Origin: Microbacterium sp. LWH13-1.2
GTDB taxonomy: Bacteria > Actinomycetota > Actinomycetes > Actinomycetales > Microbacteriaceae
DNA: 64,000 nt
Assembly (NCBI RefSeq): GCF_038397735.1
Contig: NZ_CP151635.1
Span: 1,426,001-1,490,000 of the forward strand
Reading direction: 5' to 3'
Shown here: one piece after another, positions 9,215-23,000 of the stretch
How positions within the stretch are numbered: position 1 is the first letter of the stretch
Layout of the letters: the number at the start of each line of letters is the position of its first letter
Notes under the pieces: model-generated
The model's database searches: none
What the model was told of the DNA's origin: nothing
What the model saw: only the letters and a program-made list of their open reading frames with translations
Made by a program: the position numbers and the translations under genes

Positions 9215-10564
9215 ATGCCCTCCCCCTCGATCGTGTGGCTCCGTGACGACCTCCGCCTCGCCGACAACCCGGCGCTGCGGGCGGCCATCGATCGCGACGA
9301 GCCGATCGTCGTGCTCTACGTGCTCGACGAGGAGTCACCCGGCATCCGCCCGCTCGGTGGCGCCGCACGCTGGTGGCTGCACCATTCGCTCGCCTCGCTG
9401 AGCGGACGACTGCGGGAGCACGGAGCGACGTTGACGCTGCGCCGCGGACCCGCCGAGCGTGTCGTCCACGAGGCTGTGGCGGATACCGGAGCGAGCGCCG
9501 TGTTCTGGAATCGGAGGTACGGAGGAGCGGAGCGCGACATCGACGCGGCGCTGAAGGCGTCGCTCCGCGATGACGGGATCGAGGTCGCATCCTTCGCCGG
9601 CTCCCTGCTGCACGAGCCATGGACGGTGAAGACCGGGAGCGGCACCCACTTCTCTGTGTTCACCCCGTTCTGGCGCGCCTGCCTCGCCCTGCCCGCGCCC
9701 CGCGCGCCACTCCCCGCACCGCGAAGCCTCGACGGGCCCTCGCACCGCCCGACCTCTGACGACCTCGACGACTGGAACCTCCTGCCGACGCGACCGGACT
9801 GGGCCGGCGGCCTGCGCGAGACGTGGGAGCCCGGCGAGCCCGCCGCTCGGGCCCGGCTGAGAACGTTCCTGCACGACGACATCGACCTGTACGACCGCGC
9901 GAGGGATGAGCCGTCCGCCGGCGCCACCTCACTGCTCTCGCCCCGACTCCGCTGGGGCGAGCTGAGTCCGTTCACCGTCTGGCACGAAGCGGTCGACGCC
10001 CACGGTGCCGCAGGCTTTCTCTCGGAGCTGGGGTGGCGCGAGTTCGCGTGGCACACCGTGTTCCACTCCCCCGATCTGGCGATCGTCAACCTGCGCCGTC
10101 AGTTCGACGCGTTCCCCTGGCCGCGACTCGACCCCTCTCAGCTCGAGGCATGGCAGCGCGGCGACACCGGAGTGCCGCTGGTGGATGCCGGGATGCGCGA
10201 GCTGTGGCACACCGGCTTCATGCACAACCGCGTGCGCATGGTCACCGCGTCATTCCTCGTCAAGAACCTCCTGATCGACTGGCGGCGCGGCGAGGAATGG
10301 TTCTGGGACACGCTCGTCGACGCCGACGGCGCGAGCAACCCGTTCAACTGGCAATGGGTCGCCGGATCAGGTGCCGATGCGGCTCCGTACTTCCGGGTGT
10401 TCAACCCCGAGCTCCAGGCCAAGAAGTTCGACCCGCACAGCCTGTACATCTCGGAGTGGGCTTCGGATGCGCCCACCGAGCCGATCGTCGATCTGGCTGC
10501 CACACGCAAGGCGGCTCTCGCCGCCTACGAGGTCGTCAAGCGATCGTCTCAGCCGGCGTCGTGA
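9215..10564 (+). CDS. phr: Deoxyribodipyrimidine photo-lyase
   Basis: Class I photolyase of 449 residues, the normal length, which uses blue light to split cyclobutane pyrimidine dimers. The N-terminal photolyase domain (IVWLRDDLRLADNPAL, residues 4-19) binds the antenna cofactor. The C-terminal FAD domain contains LGWREFAWH, MRELWHTGFMHNRVRMV and ASNPFNWQWVAGSGADAAPY, all diagnostic. The ATG is six bases after GAGAAT with no Shine-Dalgarno sequence, so it is probably leaderless. It converges on the lipoprotein gene. Confidence 0.95.
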   Translation: MPSPSIVWLRDDLRLADNPALRAAIDRDEPIVVLYVLDEESPGIRPLGGAARWWLHHSLASLSGRLREHGATLTLRRGPAERVVHEAVADTGASAVFWNRRYGGAERDIDAALKASLRDDGIEVASFAGSLLHEPWTVKTGSGTHFSVFTPFWRACLALPAPRAPLPAPRSLDGPSHRPTSDDLDDWNLLPTRPDWAGGLRETWEPGEPAARARLRTFLHDDIDLYDRARDEPSAGATSLLSPRLRWGELSPFTVWHEAVDAHGAAGFLSELGWREFAWHTVFHSPDLAIVNLRRQFDAFPWPRLDPSQLEAWQRGDTGVPLVDAGMRELWHTGFMHNRVRMVTASFLVKNLLIDWRRGEEWFWDTLVDADGASNPFNWQWVAGSGADAAPYFRVFNPELQAKKFDPHSLYISEWASDAPTEPIVDLAATRKAALAAYEVVKRSSQPAS

Positions 10565-10580
10565 CCGCGCTTCCGTCCGC

Positions 10581-11063
10581 TCAGGAGGCGTAGCGCTCGA
10601 CGCGGAGCACGCAGTCGAGGGCTTCATCCTCGACGGCGACCGACGTCTCCCAGTCGGCGCTCGCGCCGGCGTCGATCGGCTCGACGTCGACCTGCGTGAG
10701 CGACCGCGTGTCACCGCCTTCGGTGAGCAGCGAGACGTAGATCCGGTACGACGCCGCAGCCTCGCTCGAGTTCGTCACGGATCCCGCGATCTCCCAGTGG
10801 TCTCCTGCGAGCTCGCACGTCTTGACCTCGGCATCCGAGAGCGCGCCCACGAGCCCTTCTCCAGAGCCGGGCGTGTCTGTGATGTCCGTCACGCCCGCTT
10901 CGGCCTGCTCCGTCGCGGTGGGCGTGGGCGTGGGCTCGGGGGCGGAGTCCGTGCAACCGGCGAGGACAAGGCCGAGAGCCACGGCGATGCCGGCCACGAC
11001 CACCCCCTTGGTCGCCGTGCGGCGTCCTGCGGTGGTCGGTGCGGTTGAGCTCAGGTTCAGCAT
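10581..11063 (-). CDS. Predicted lipoprotein of unknown function
   Basis: A 160-residue exported protein. A charged start, a hydrophobic stretch and the lipobox LVLAGC (cysteine about residue 37) mark it as a lipoprotein. A Pro/Thr-rich linker (PEPTPTPTATEQ) follows, then one small globular domain with two cysteines (VKTCELAGDHW and LDCVLRVERY) that may form a disulfide. The domain resembles FxLYD-type extracellular beta domains (IAGSVTNSSEAAASYRI). It starts 24 bp after the end of the giant surface protein gene on the same strand, with GAAAGG upstream, so the two may be co-transcribed. Confidence 0.7.
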   Translation of the reverse strand: MLNLSSTAPTTAGRRTATKGVVVAGIAVALGLVLAGCTDSAPEPTPTPTATEQAEAGVTDITDTPGSGEGLVGALSDAEVKTCELAGDHWEIAGSVTNSSEAAASYRIYVSLLTEGGDTRSLTQVDVEPIDAGASADWETSVAVEDEALDCVLRVERYAS

Positions 11064-11087
11064 CGTGTGGCCTTTCGGTGCGAATTG

Positions 11088-14000
11088 CTAGGAGGAGAGG
11101 TTCTGGGGTCGCATCGAGCGACGACGGCGGGCGGCGAGCATCAGGACGAGTCCGGCGAGCAGCAGCAGCGCTGAGCCGCCGACCAACGGCAGCGGGTCGC
11201 CGCCGCCCGTGAAGGGGAGCAGGCCCGTCGGGGTCGGCTGCGGGAGGTTCACCGCGTCGGAGGCGACGTCGAGCACCTGCACCCCGGAGTCCGCCTCGAC
11301 GCTCGTCACCACGGCGCGCGAGTTCACCACAGTACCTTCCATCGCCGGGGTGATGATCACGGTGGCGGTCGCTGTGACCCTCTGGCCGGGGAGCAGCACG
11401 CCGGGCTCGCCGGGCCACACGTACGTGATCGCCGAGAGTCCCGGGTACGGGTCGGTGATGCGCACGCCGGTGAGAGTCGTGGTCCCGGTGTTGGTCGCGG
11501 TGTAACGGAAGACCAGGGTGTCGCCCGCGAAGCCCTGCTGGCCGTCCTTGACCGCGATGCTCATGCCGAGACTGATGCTCGGAGCGCCGGGCACCTCCAC
11601 CCGCACCGAGTCGGACGCCTCGGCGGTCGAGCCGTCCGGCGCGGTGCCCACCACGGAGGCGGTGTTCTCGACGTGCTGGCGCACGACGTCCGCCGCCGTG
11701 ATGACGTAGTCGGCGGTCACGGTCGCGCTCTGGCCCGCTGCCAGCACACCCGGCGTACCGGGCCAGGTCACGGTCGGAGCACCGAGTCCGGCGAGGTCAT
11801 CCGTGACCGCGACATCGGACAGCGTGACGTTGCCGGTGTTGGTGACCGTCACCAGGTACCGGATGCCGCCGCCCTGCTGCGCCGCACCGGTGAGCTCGGC
11901 CGTCTTGTCGAGGGTGAGGGCGGGTGCCGCGGTGATGACGGTCTCGCCCGAGGCCTCGTCGCGGACTATCGTGCCGCCGCCGTCTCCCGTGGCGACCGCG
12001 ACCGAGGTGATGACACCCGCGTCGACATCCGCCTGGGTCAGGGCGTAGGTCGCGGTCGCGGTCGCCGACTGCCCGGGAGCCAGCACACCGATCTCACCCG
12101 GCCATGCGATGCCGAGCCCGGTGAGACCCGCCTGACCGTCGGACAGCGTGATGCCGCGAAGCGTGGTGTTCCCGGTGTTCGTGAACGTGAAGGTGTACTC
12201 GACGAGGTCGCCGGGGCGACCGTTGGCTCCCTGCGCGAGCACCTGGGACTTCTCGACGTCGATCGCCGGGGCCGCGGCGATGGTCGTGACGACCGACTCC
12301 GGGGAGTCCGATGTCACCGAGTCACCGCCGGGCGTCAGCGCACTCGCCGAGGCGGTGTTGCGCACTTCTCCCGCGTCGATGTCCGACTGCTGCAGCGTGT
12401 AGGTCGCAGCCGCGGTGACGGATCCTCCCGGCGCGAGAGTTCCGACCGCGTCGGGCCATGCCCCATACGAGATGTCGGACAGCCCGTCGAGCGAGTCGGT
12501 GAGCGCGACCGAGGAGAGCGAGAAGGTGCCGGTGTTCGTGATCACGAAGTCGTACCTGATCTGCGTGCCGACGCTGCCGTCGCCCAGGCGCGTACCCGTC
12601 TTGGACACGTCGATCGACCCCGTCCCGCCCGCCAGCGGCACGATCGTCATCGGCGTGCGACTGCTCACGTCAGCGCCCGTCGGCGGCGTGCCGGATCCCG
12701 TGGCCGTGTTGCGGACGGTGCCCGCATCGACATCCGCCTGAGTGATCAGATGCGACGCCGTGATCGTCACGGTCTGCCCGGGCAGCAGACGCCCCGGGTT
12801 CGCCGCGTCCGGCCATGTGTAGACGAAGCCGGTGAGTCCCGAGACCGTGTTGCTGAGGGTCACCCCGTTCAGGGTCGTGTTGCCGGTGTTCTGAATCGTG
12901 AAGGTGTAGTCGATCGAGTCTCCGAGGACTCCGACGTCTCCGGCAGCGAGTTCGGCGGACTGGGTCGCGCGGATCGCCTGCCCGGGGCTGGTCGGTGCGT
13001 CCGTCGCGATCGTGAACGGGGCGGAGCTGTCTGAGACGACGACCCCACGCGGAGAGGTTCCGAACGACGTGGCGACGTTCGTGATCGATCCGGCATCGAC
13101 GTCGTCCTGAGTCACCGTGTACCGGGCGACGCCGGTCGCGGTTCCGCCGGGCGGAAGGATGCCGGTGGCCGACGGGAACTCGATCTGCGGGGTGCCCAGA
13201 CCCTCCAGGTCGTCCTGGAGTCGGATCAGTCGCAGGGTCACGTTTCCGGTGTTCGTGATGTCGAACGTGTACTCGATGATGCTGCCCACACCGCCGGTGC
13301 CGCTGATGTACGCGCCGCCCTTGACCGTCTGGATCGACGGAGCGTGCTCGGCGGTCGGGATGGGCTCGATGGTCGAGCGGGTCGAGAGGACCTCGCCGGC
13401 CGGTGTCGTGGCGCGGACGGATGCCGTGTTCTGCACGGATCCCCGATCGACGTCCTCCTGGCTGATGTCATAGGGGGCCGTGCCGCGTGCGATCTGGCCC
13501 GGTGCGAGCACGCCTGCGGCAGCTGGCCAGTCGACGGTGATCGTTCCGATGCCGACGAGCTCATCCGTGATCGCCACGCCCGAGAGCGTCACGGTCCCGG
13601 TGTTCTCGATGCGGAAATCGAAGGTCACGCCGTCACCGGCCTCGTTCGCATCTGCGGCATCCAGGTTGCCCGTCTTCTCGAAAACGAGGCCGGGAGCCGC
13701 GACGAGCGACACCGTGGCGGGCGTCGTGGCCGCGGCCGGAGCACCCATCGGGGGTTGTCCGGTTCCGGTGACGAGGCTGGTGACGCTGCCCGCGTCGACA
13801 TCGGCCTGGGTCAGCACGTAGGTCGCTGTCGCGCGCACCGACTCCCCGGGCACGAGCACACCCTCCGACCCCGGCCACACGTAGACGGGAGCCGACGCAC
13901 CGGGCAGGGCGTCAGCGAGGGCGGCGCCGGTCAGAGTCACGTTGCCGTCGTTGGTGAGGACATACGTCCACGTCACCACATCGCCGGCCCGTCCGGTCGC

Positions 14001-17000
14001 TCCCGGAGCCAACGCACCACTGTCGGACACACTCACCGCCGGAGCCGCAGCCACCGTCGCCACCACACTCTCCGGCGACACCACCGTGATCGGCTCACTC
14101 CGCGCCGGCACACCAGACGCCGACGCCGTGTTCACCACACGACCCGCATCCGCATCCGCCTGCACGATCACATACGACCCCGTAGCCGTCGCCGTCTCCC
14201 CCGGAGCGATCACCCCCGGCGCACCCGCATCCGGCCACACCACACCCGACAACACCACACCAGGAACCGCATCAGTCAGCACCACACCCGACACCGTGAC
14301 ATTGCCCGTATTCGTCACCCCGAACTCATACGACACCACATCACCCACAGCACCAGAACCCGACGCCACACCCGACTTCGACACCGACAACCCCGCCGCA
14401 GGCAACACCGTGTTCACCCGCACCGTGTTCGTATCCGCAGACACCCGCACCCCACCCGGAGCAGACGCCGCCACCGACGCCGTGTTCTCCACGAACCCCG
14501 CATCCACATCCGCCTGCGTCAGGTCGTACTTACCCCGACCGACAGCCTGCTCCCCCACACCCACGCGGCCAGGCGCGGCGGGGTTCGGCCACACGATCGA
14601 CACATCGTAGAGCCCCTCCATCGGGTCCACCAGCACGCCACCGGTGACCGTCACGTTGCCCGTGTTCGTCACCACCACCGCATACTCCACCGTGTCACCG
14701 ACCGCGCCGATGTCACCCGCAGCGAGCACACCCGTCTTCACCGCAGACAACGCGGGAGTCCGAGGAATCGTGACCGTGGCGGCATCCGCGGCGTCGACCG
14801 GGGCGCCGGCCGGTGTGGTCGCGAAGACCTCGACCGCGTTCGCGACCGACCCGGCGTCGATATCCGCTTGGGTGAGCGCGTAGGTCGCGGTACCGCGAGC
14901 GGTGGAGCCGACAGGGAGGACACCCGCCGCTGCGGGGTCGTCGCTCGGCCAGACCACATCGATGACGCTGAGTCCGGGCAGCGCGTCGGAGAGGTCGACA
15001 TCGCTCAGTGTCTGGTTGCCGATGTTGGCGATCGTGAAGCCGAACTGCACGACGTCGCCCACCTGTCCGGTGGAGCCCGGCGCCAGTGCTCCGGACTTGT
15101 CGATCATGATCCCGGCATCCGCAGCGACCGTCGGGGTGCTGATCCGGTCGGAGGCATCCTGCACGGCAGCTCCGCTCGGAGCGGATCCGGCGGCGGTCGC
15201 GATGTTGACCACCTCACCGGCATCCACATCGGCCTGCACGATCGCATAGCTGGCGATCGCCGTCGCGATCTCCCCCGGAGCGAGGACTCCGGGATCGCCG
15301 GGCCAGCGCACGTTCGGGACGGAGAGCCCCGCCAGCGGGTCGGTCAGCGTGATCGCCGACACGGTGACGTTTCCGGTGTTCTCGATCGTGAAGGAGTAGT
15401 CGATGATGTCGCCGACCGCTCCCTCCCCGCGAACACTGGCCGTCTTGCCGGTGAGCAGCTCGGGGGCAGCCGCCGCGACACTCGTGTTCGTCGGCGGCGT
15501 GCTCGCCGTGATCGTGTCCCCCACCGGCGGCTTACCGCTCGCCGTGGCGATGTTCGTGACCGAGCCGCGATCCACATCTGCCTGGGTGATCGTGTACTCG
15601 GCTGCGGCGTCGACCGTTTCACCCGGGAGCAGGATGCCGGGCTCACCCGGCCAGTCGAAGGTGGGCGAGCTCACGCCGACCAACGCGTCGACGAGGTCGA
15701 CGAGCGTGAGCGTGACGTTGCCTGTGTTCGTGATGCCGAAGGTGTAGTCGATCCGGTCGCCGACGTCGCCCGCACCATCGACCAGTCCGGACTTCGTCGC
15801 CGCGATGCCAGGACGCGCGGCGATCTCGACCGAGGCCGTGGAGGTGCCGTTGACGTCAGCGCCACGCGGCGGGGTGCCGACGCCGTCGACAGCGCTCGCG
15901 ACGCCTCCACGATCGATGTCGGCCTGGGTGAGTGCGTACGTCGAGACAGCCGTCACGGTCTGGCCCGGGAGCAGCACTCCCGGGCGAGCCGGGTCTGGCC
16001 AGGTGTACTCGGGGGCGGTGGAACCGGTGACGCGATCGGCCAGCGCCACCCCCGTGAGCGTGACGTTGCTGGTGTTCCGCAGGGAGTAGCTCCACGTCAC
16101 GATATCGCCCGCGATACCGGTGGCGTCGGGTGCGAGCGCCGCGGTCTTGTCCACGACGATCGAGGCCTGGATGCCCTGAGTGTCGACCGTCTCGATACCC
16201 GCGGGGCTCGTGACAGGGCCACCGCGCGAGCTGCCGCTCGCCGTCGCCGCGTTGGCGATCGATCCGGCATCCACATCCGTCTGGGTGATCGTATAGCGGG
16301 CTGTCGCGATCGCCGTCTGTCCCGGCGCGAGCACTCCCTCAGCCCCGGGCCAGCTGACCTGGGGCACGCTGAGGCCCGGCATCGGATCGGCGAGAGCGAT
16401 CGCGCTGACGGTCACGTTTCCGGTGTTCGTGATGCGGAAGGTGTAGTCGACAGAGCCACCCGCACCCCCATCGCCGTCGACGACGCCGTCCTTCACGACT
16501 GTGAGCGCAGCCGCGGGCTGCACGGTGTTGATCACGACCGGGTTGGAGTCGGCGACGACGATCGACCCCTGCTCCGTGACCGCTTCGACACCGGCGACGT
16601 TCCGCACGAAACCGCGATCGATGTCCGCCTGGGTCAGTGTGTACCGCGCGATACCGACCACGGTGTCGCCGACCAGCAGCTCGCCCTCAGGACCCGGCCA
16701 CTCGATCTCGGGCAGCGAGAGACCGGCGAGACGATCGATCAGCCGACCGTCCTGCACCGTCACGTTGCCCGTGTTGGTCACCACCAGCCGGTACTCGATG
16801 ACATCGCCGACCGCTCCGATCCCCGGCTCGAGCAGCTGCCCGCTCTTCACGGTCGTGAGCTCCGCCGCCTCGGCGATCGGCACTGTCGCCGTCGCCGTGC
16901 GCTCGACCGGAGCGCCACCCGGAGCGGATGCCGTCAGAGCGACCGTGTTGTCGACACGCCCTCGGTCGACATCGGCTTGCGTGAGCGCGTACTCGGCCGT

Positions 17001-20000
17001 GGCATCGGCGGTCGCACCGGGAGCGAGAAGGCCGTCCGCTCCGGGCCAGGTGACCTGGATGTCAGACAGACCGTCCAGCGGATCGTCGATGGTCACGCTC
17101 GACAGCGTGACGTTGCCGGTGTTCACGATGCGGAACGAGAACTGCACCGTGTCGCCTGCTCGGCCGGTCGCTCCCGGCGCAAGCACGCCGCTCTTCGTGA
17201 CGGTCGCGTCGGCGCTCGCCGTGACCGCGGGCACCACGATCTGGTCCGAGGGATCCTCGACGGTGGTTCCGGTGGGATCGGTGCCAGAACCCACCGCGAT
17301 GTTCGACACAGATCCACGGTCGACGTCGGCCTGCGTGATGACGTATCGAGCGGTGCCGACGAGGGTCTGCTCCGGCGCGAGAACGCCTTCGACGCCTGGC
17401 CAGACGACCGAGATGTCGGAGAGGTCGTCGAGCTCGTCGACGATGCCCACCCCGTCGAGCGTCACGTTTCCGGAGTTGCGGACGGTGACGGTGTACTCGA
17501 TGACATCGCCGACCGCTCCGCCTGCTGCGTTGGCGATGACCGCCGACTTGGTCGTGACCACCGCGGGGGCCGGAACGTCGAGCGGCGTTTCGACCGCGTC
17601 GGAGGATGCCGAGATCGATGCACCACCGGGAACGGATGCGTTCGCCGTAGCGGTGTTCGTGACGCTGCCGGCGTCGACATCGCTCTGGGTGATGACGTAG
17701 GTCGCTGTGGCCGTGGCGACCTCGCCCGGTGCGAGCACGCGGTTCGTCGTCGGCCAGGTGATGTCCGGCGTGCTGAGCCCCGCGAGTGTGTCGGACAGCA
17801 CGACACCGGAGAGCGTGACGTTTCCGCGGTTCTCGATCGTGAAGGAGTAGTCGATCGTGTCGCCGACACTGCCGCCGGTCGCCGCATCGTCCTTCGTGAC
17901 GACGAGCTGCGGAGCGCTCGCGATCGGCACGGTCGCCGGGGTCGTCGCCGAGACCGCGGCTCCACCGTTGGAGGGCGTTCCGGTTCCGGTGACGAGGCTG
18001 GTGACGCTGCCCGCGTCGACATCGGCCTGGGTCAGCACGTAGGTCGCTGTCGCGCGCACCGACTCACCGGGGCCGAGGATTCCGACCGGGGTCGTCCAGG
18101 TGTACGTCGGCGGAGTCGTGCCGGCGAGGGCGTCAGCGAGGGCGGCGCCGGTCAGAGTCACGTTGCCGTCGTTGGTGAGGACATACGTCCACGTCACCAC
18201 ATCGCCGGCCCGTCCGGTCGCTCCCGGAGCCGACGCACCACTGTCGGACACACTCACCGCCGGAGCCGCAGCCACCGTCGCCACCACACTCTCCGGCGAC
18301 ACCACCGTGATCGGCTCACTCCGCGCCGGCACACCAGACGCCGACGCCGTGTTCACCACACGACCCGCATCCACATCCGCCTGCACGATCACATACGACC
18401 CCGTAGCCGTCGCCGTCTCCCCCGGAGCGATCACCCCCGGCGCACCCGCATCCGGCCACACCACACCCGACAACACCACACCAGGAACCGCATCAGTCAG
18501 CACCACACCCGACACCGTGACATTGCCCGTATTCGTCACCCCGAACTCATACGACACCACATCACCCACAGCACCAGAACCCGACGCCACACCCGACTTC
18601 GACACCGACAACCCCGCCGCAGGCAACACCGTGTTCACCCGCACCGTGTTCGTATCCGCAGACACCCGCACCCCACCCGGAGCAGACGCCGCCACCGACG
18701 CCGTGTTCTCCACGAACCCCGCATCCACATCCGCCTGCGTCAGGTCGTACTTACCCCGACCGACAGCCTGCTCCCCCACACCCACGCGGCCAGGCGCGGC
18801 GGGGTTCGGCCACACGATCGACACATCGTAGAGCCCCTCCATCGGGTCCACCAGCACGCCACCGGTGACCGTCACGTTGCCCGTGTTCGTCACCACCACC
18901 GCATACTCCACCGTGTCACCGACCGCGCCGATGTCACCCGCAGCGAGCACACCCGTCTTCACCGCAGACAACGCGGCTCCCGGGGTGATGGGAACGGTCG
19001 CGGCAGCCGGCACGGGCGCGAGAGTCCCTCGCACAGGCGTACCCGTGACCGTGACGGCGTTCGACACCGCGCCGGCGTCCACATCGGACTGCAGGAGCAC
19101 GTAGGTCGCGGTCGCCGTCGCTTCGGCGCCGGGAACGAGGACGCCCGGGCGTGCCGCATCGGGCCAGGTAATCGCCAGAGGACTCAGCCCGGTGAGGGCG
19201 TCCTCGAAAGCGACTTCGCTGACCGTCACGTCACCCGTGTTGACGACCGAGAAGCGGAATTCGACGGTGTCTCCCGCGCGCCCCGTCGACCCGGCTGCGA
19301 GGGTGCCGCGCTTGGTCGCCGTCAGCTCGGGACCCGCCGCCGCGAGCTCGGTCGTCACCTCGGCTTCGATCGACGACACATCGACCTCGGTCGGGGCGGT
19401 TCCTGTCGCGGTGGCGGTGTTGACGACCTCACCGGCATCGACGTCTGCCTGACCGATGGTGTACTGCGCGGTGGCCGTCACCTCCTGCCCGGGAGCGAGA
19501 CGTCCCGTCTCCCCGCTCGGCCATGCTCCGAACACGATGCCCGAGATTCCCTCGAGCTCATCGTCGATCGCGATGTCGGCGACGGTCGTGTTCCCGGCGT
19601 TGCGCACGGTGAACGAGTATCCGATCGAGTCTCCGAGCACGCCGTCGCCGGAGAGTTCATCCGCCTTCACCAATTCGAGCGCGGGTGCCCTCGTCTCGGT
19701 GGCGAGCGTCACGGTGTCGGATGCGGACACCGCGGCGTCGGACGGGGTGAGGCCCGTGACCGTCGCGGTGTTGCGGACGCCCCCGGCATCCACGTCCGCC
19801 TGAGTCACGGTGTACTGCGCCGACGCGCTCACGGTCGTCATCGGTGCGAGAGTTCCCGTCGCCGCGGGCCAGGGACCGAACGTGATCGCCGACAGTCCGG
19901 GCAGCGGGTCGCTCAGCGCGATGGCGTCGATCGTCGCCGTGCCCGAATTCGTGACGTCGAACGTGAACGTGACGATGTCGCCGACAGCCAGGTCCTCGGT

Positions 20001-23000
20001 CTGAGTTGCGGACTTCTCCAGGGTCAGCCCCGCAGTCGAGACGATGGTGACGGTGGCCGGCGCGGTCGCGGTGACGACGGCGCCGGAGGGCGCAGATCCT
20101 CGCCCGGTGACGAGGCTGATGATCGAGCCGGCATCGACGTCGGCTTGGGTCAGCACTGTCGTGGCCGTCGCGGCGACCGTCTCCCCCGGGGCAAGAATGC
20201 CTGCCTGGCCGTTCCACTGGTAGGCGGGCGCGGTCGTGCCCGCGAGAGCGTCAGACAGCGCAGAACCGCTCAGGGTCACGTTGCCGGTGTTCTTGAGCGT
20301 ATAGGTCCAGGTCACCGTCGACCCGGCCGCGGACCCGGGCGGGAGCGAGCCGCTGTTCGTGACCGCGACAGACGGCGCTGCAGCCTCCACCGGCACGATG
20401 CTCTGCGGCGACGTCGTCGAGACCGCGCCTGCGGGTGCAGTCCCCGAGGCGGTCGCGATGTTCAGCACACGCCCGGCGTCGACGTGTTCCTGGGTGATCT
20501 CGAGCGACGCGGTGGCAGTCACGCTCTGCCCCGGATCGAGCACGCCGTCAGCACCCGGCCAGTCCGCAACGATGTCGGACAGGCCGACCAGCGGATCCGA
20601 GATGACGATCCCGGTGACGGTGACGTTTCCGGTGTTGCTGAGCACGAAGGTGTAGGTGATGTCGTCGCCGAGTCCTGCCTCATTCGGCAGGGTCGTGCCC
20701 GATTTGCTGAGCCTGAGCTCGGAACGCTGCGCGCCCGTGGACACCTCGACGGAGGCGGAGTCCGTCACGTCGGCCCCGGTCGGCGGCGCACCCGACGCGG
20801 TCACGGAGTTCGGCACGGATCCGCTGTTCACGTCGGCCTGGGTGATCTCGTAGACCGCCGCGGCTGTGGCCGTGGCGCCCGGCGCGAGCACGCCCGCCGC
20901 CTCGGCGTTCGGCCACGTGACGGTCAGGATGAGACCGGGGATGCTGTCGGCGAGCTCGACATCCGTGAGCGTGACGTTTCCGGTGTTCACGACGACGAAG
21001 TCGAACCGGATCTGGTCGCCCGCTTCGCCGTCTCCCACTCCGTCGCCGAGCACTGTTCCGGTCTTCGAGACGTCGATGGATGCCGACGGAGCGATCGGGA
21101 CCGTGACGTCGTCGTTCTCGGTGATCGACGCGCCACCTGGAGCGGTACCTGAACCGCTCACGACGTTGTCGACGGCACCCGCGTCGATGTCAGCCTGCGT
21201 GAGCGCGTACGTCGCGGTCGCCGTGACGACCTGGTTGGGAGCGAGGACCCCCTCCGCGCCCGGCCACGAGTAGACCAGCGGAGAGACGCCCGGCTCGAGA
21301 TCGGCGAGTGCGACGCCGGTGAGCGTGACATTGCCGGTGTTGCGCAGCGAGAACGAGTAGGCGACCGCATCGCCCGCGCGAGCCGTCGCTCCGCCGGCGA
21401 GCGTCCCCGTCTTCGTCACCTCGATGTCGGGGGTCTGGGGCGCCGTCGCGGTCACGATCGTGTCGGACGGATCCGTAACGGCCGGCCCCGTCGGGGGCGC
21501 GCCCGTCGAGGTCGCCGTGTTCGACACGGAACCTGCATCCAGGTCTGCCTGGGTGATGCGGTGAGTAGCCGTCGCGGTTACGGACTCCCCCGGCTGAAGG
21601 GTGCCGCTGGCGCCCGGCCACGGCCCGTAGGCGAGCGGGCTCAGCCCCGCAGCGGGATCGGACAGCGCGACGCCGGTGAGGGTGACGTTGCCTGAGTTCG
21701 TCGCGCGGAGCGTGTAGGTGATGAGGTCGCCGAGCTGTCCGGGGCCCGCGACCGACGCGGTCTTCGTCGTCAGGATCGCCGGAGCAGGCGTGGCGGTGCC
21801 GAGCACCACGGTCTGCGAGGTCGCGGACACGGCCGCGCCCGTGGGCGGACGCCCCGACGCGGTGGCCACATCGGTGATGGAGCCCGCGTTCACATCGCTC
21901 TGGCGCACCTGGTAGGTCGCCGTCGCGGTGATCGTCTGATTAGGAGCGAGAGTCCCTGCCGTGCCGGATGCCCAGGTGCCGTAGGTGATCGTGGAGAGTC
22001 CGCTGTGCGGATCGCTCACGGCGACGCCGGTGAGCGTCACGTTGCCGGCGTTGCGCACGGTGTACGAGTAGGTGATCGTGTCGCCGACCGACCCCGTACC
22101 CGCGGTGTAGGCGCCCGATTTCTGGATCGTGAGCGCCGGTGCCGAGGTCAGCGGAACCGTTGCCGAGCCCACCGCCGAGGTGGCCTGACCCCGCGCGGGA
22201 GTGCCGGCCGCCGTCGCCGCATTCGACACCGCACCTGCATCGACGTCGGTCTGACGAACGGTCGAGGTCGCGGTCGCTGTCACCACGTCGCCCGGTGCAA
22301 GCACGCCCGCGGTGCCTGACGGCCAGGCGCCGTAGGTGAGTTCGCTGATCCCGGGAAGCGAGTCGGCGGCGGTGACGCCCGAGAGCGTCACGTTCCCGGT
22401 GTTGCGGATCGACACGGTCCAGGTGATGGTCTCCCCAGCTACGCCGGTGGCCCCCGCGGGCAGCGTGCCGGACTTGACGACCTGGAGCCGCGGATCTCCT
22501 GCGACCGTCGGCGTGGTGACGGTGCCGGAAGCCGCGCTCACGGGGGTGCCGTTCGGCGACAGCCCGCTTCCGGTCGCGACGTTGACGATCGAGCCCGCAT
22601 CCACGTCCGCCTGAGTGATCGTGTGGCTCGCCCGAGCGACGACCTGAGCTCCGGGCGCGAGCACTCCAGCGTCACCGGGCCAGGTGTATGCGAACGGCGT
22701 AAGGCCCACCATCGGGTCGTTCACCACGACGCCGCGGAGTGTCACGTTGCCGGTGTTGGTCACCCGCACCGTGTAGTCGACGACGTCGCCCACGGCTCCG
22801 CTGCCGCGGACGGCCGCCGACTTCGTGGTCGCCACCGCGGGGCCGGCGGCGACGGTCGCCAGCGAGACGGTCTGCGAGTCGGCGCCGACCGCAGGACCGC
22901 TGGGAGGGGTGCCGGTCACTCGTGCGGTGTTGCGCACGGTGCCCGCGTCGACGTCGGCCTGCGTGACCGTGTATGTCGCGGTGCCGACGACCTGCGCTCC

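Noticed and set aside
13344-21152. A 2,602-codon open frame on the plus strand
   Set aside because: It lies antisense to the giant repeat gene and exists because the repeats and biased codons avoid stops in this frame. It has low-complexity Arg/His-rich content, no family motifs, no ribosome site and no promoter.
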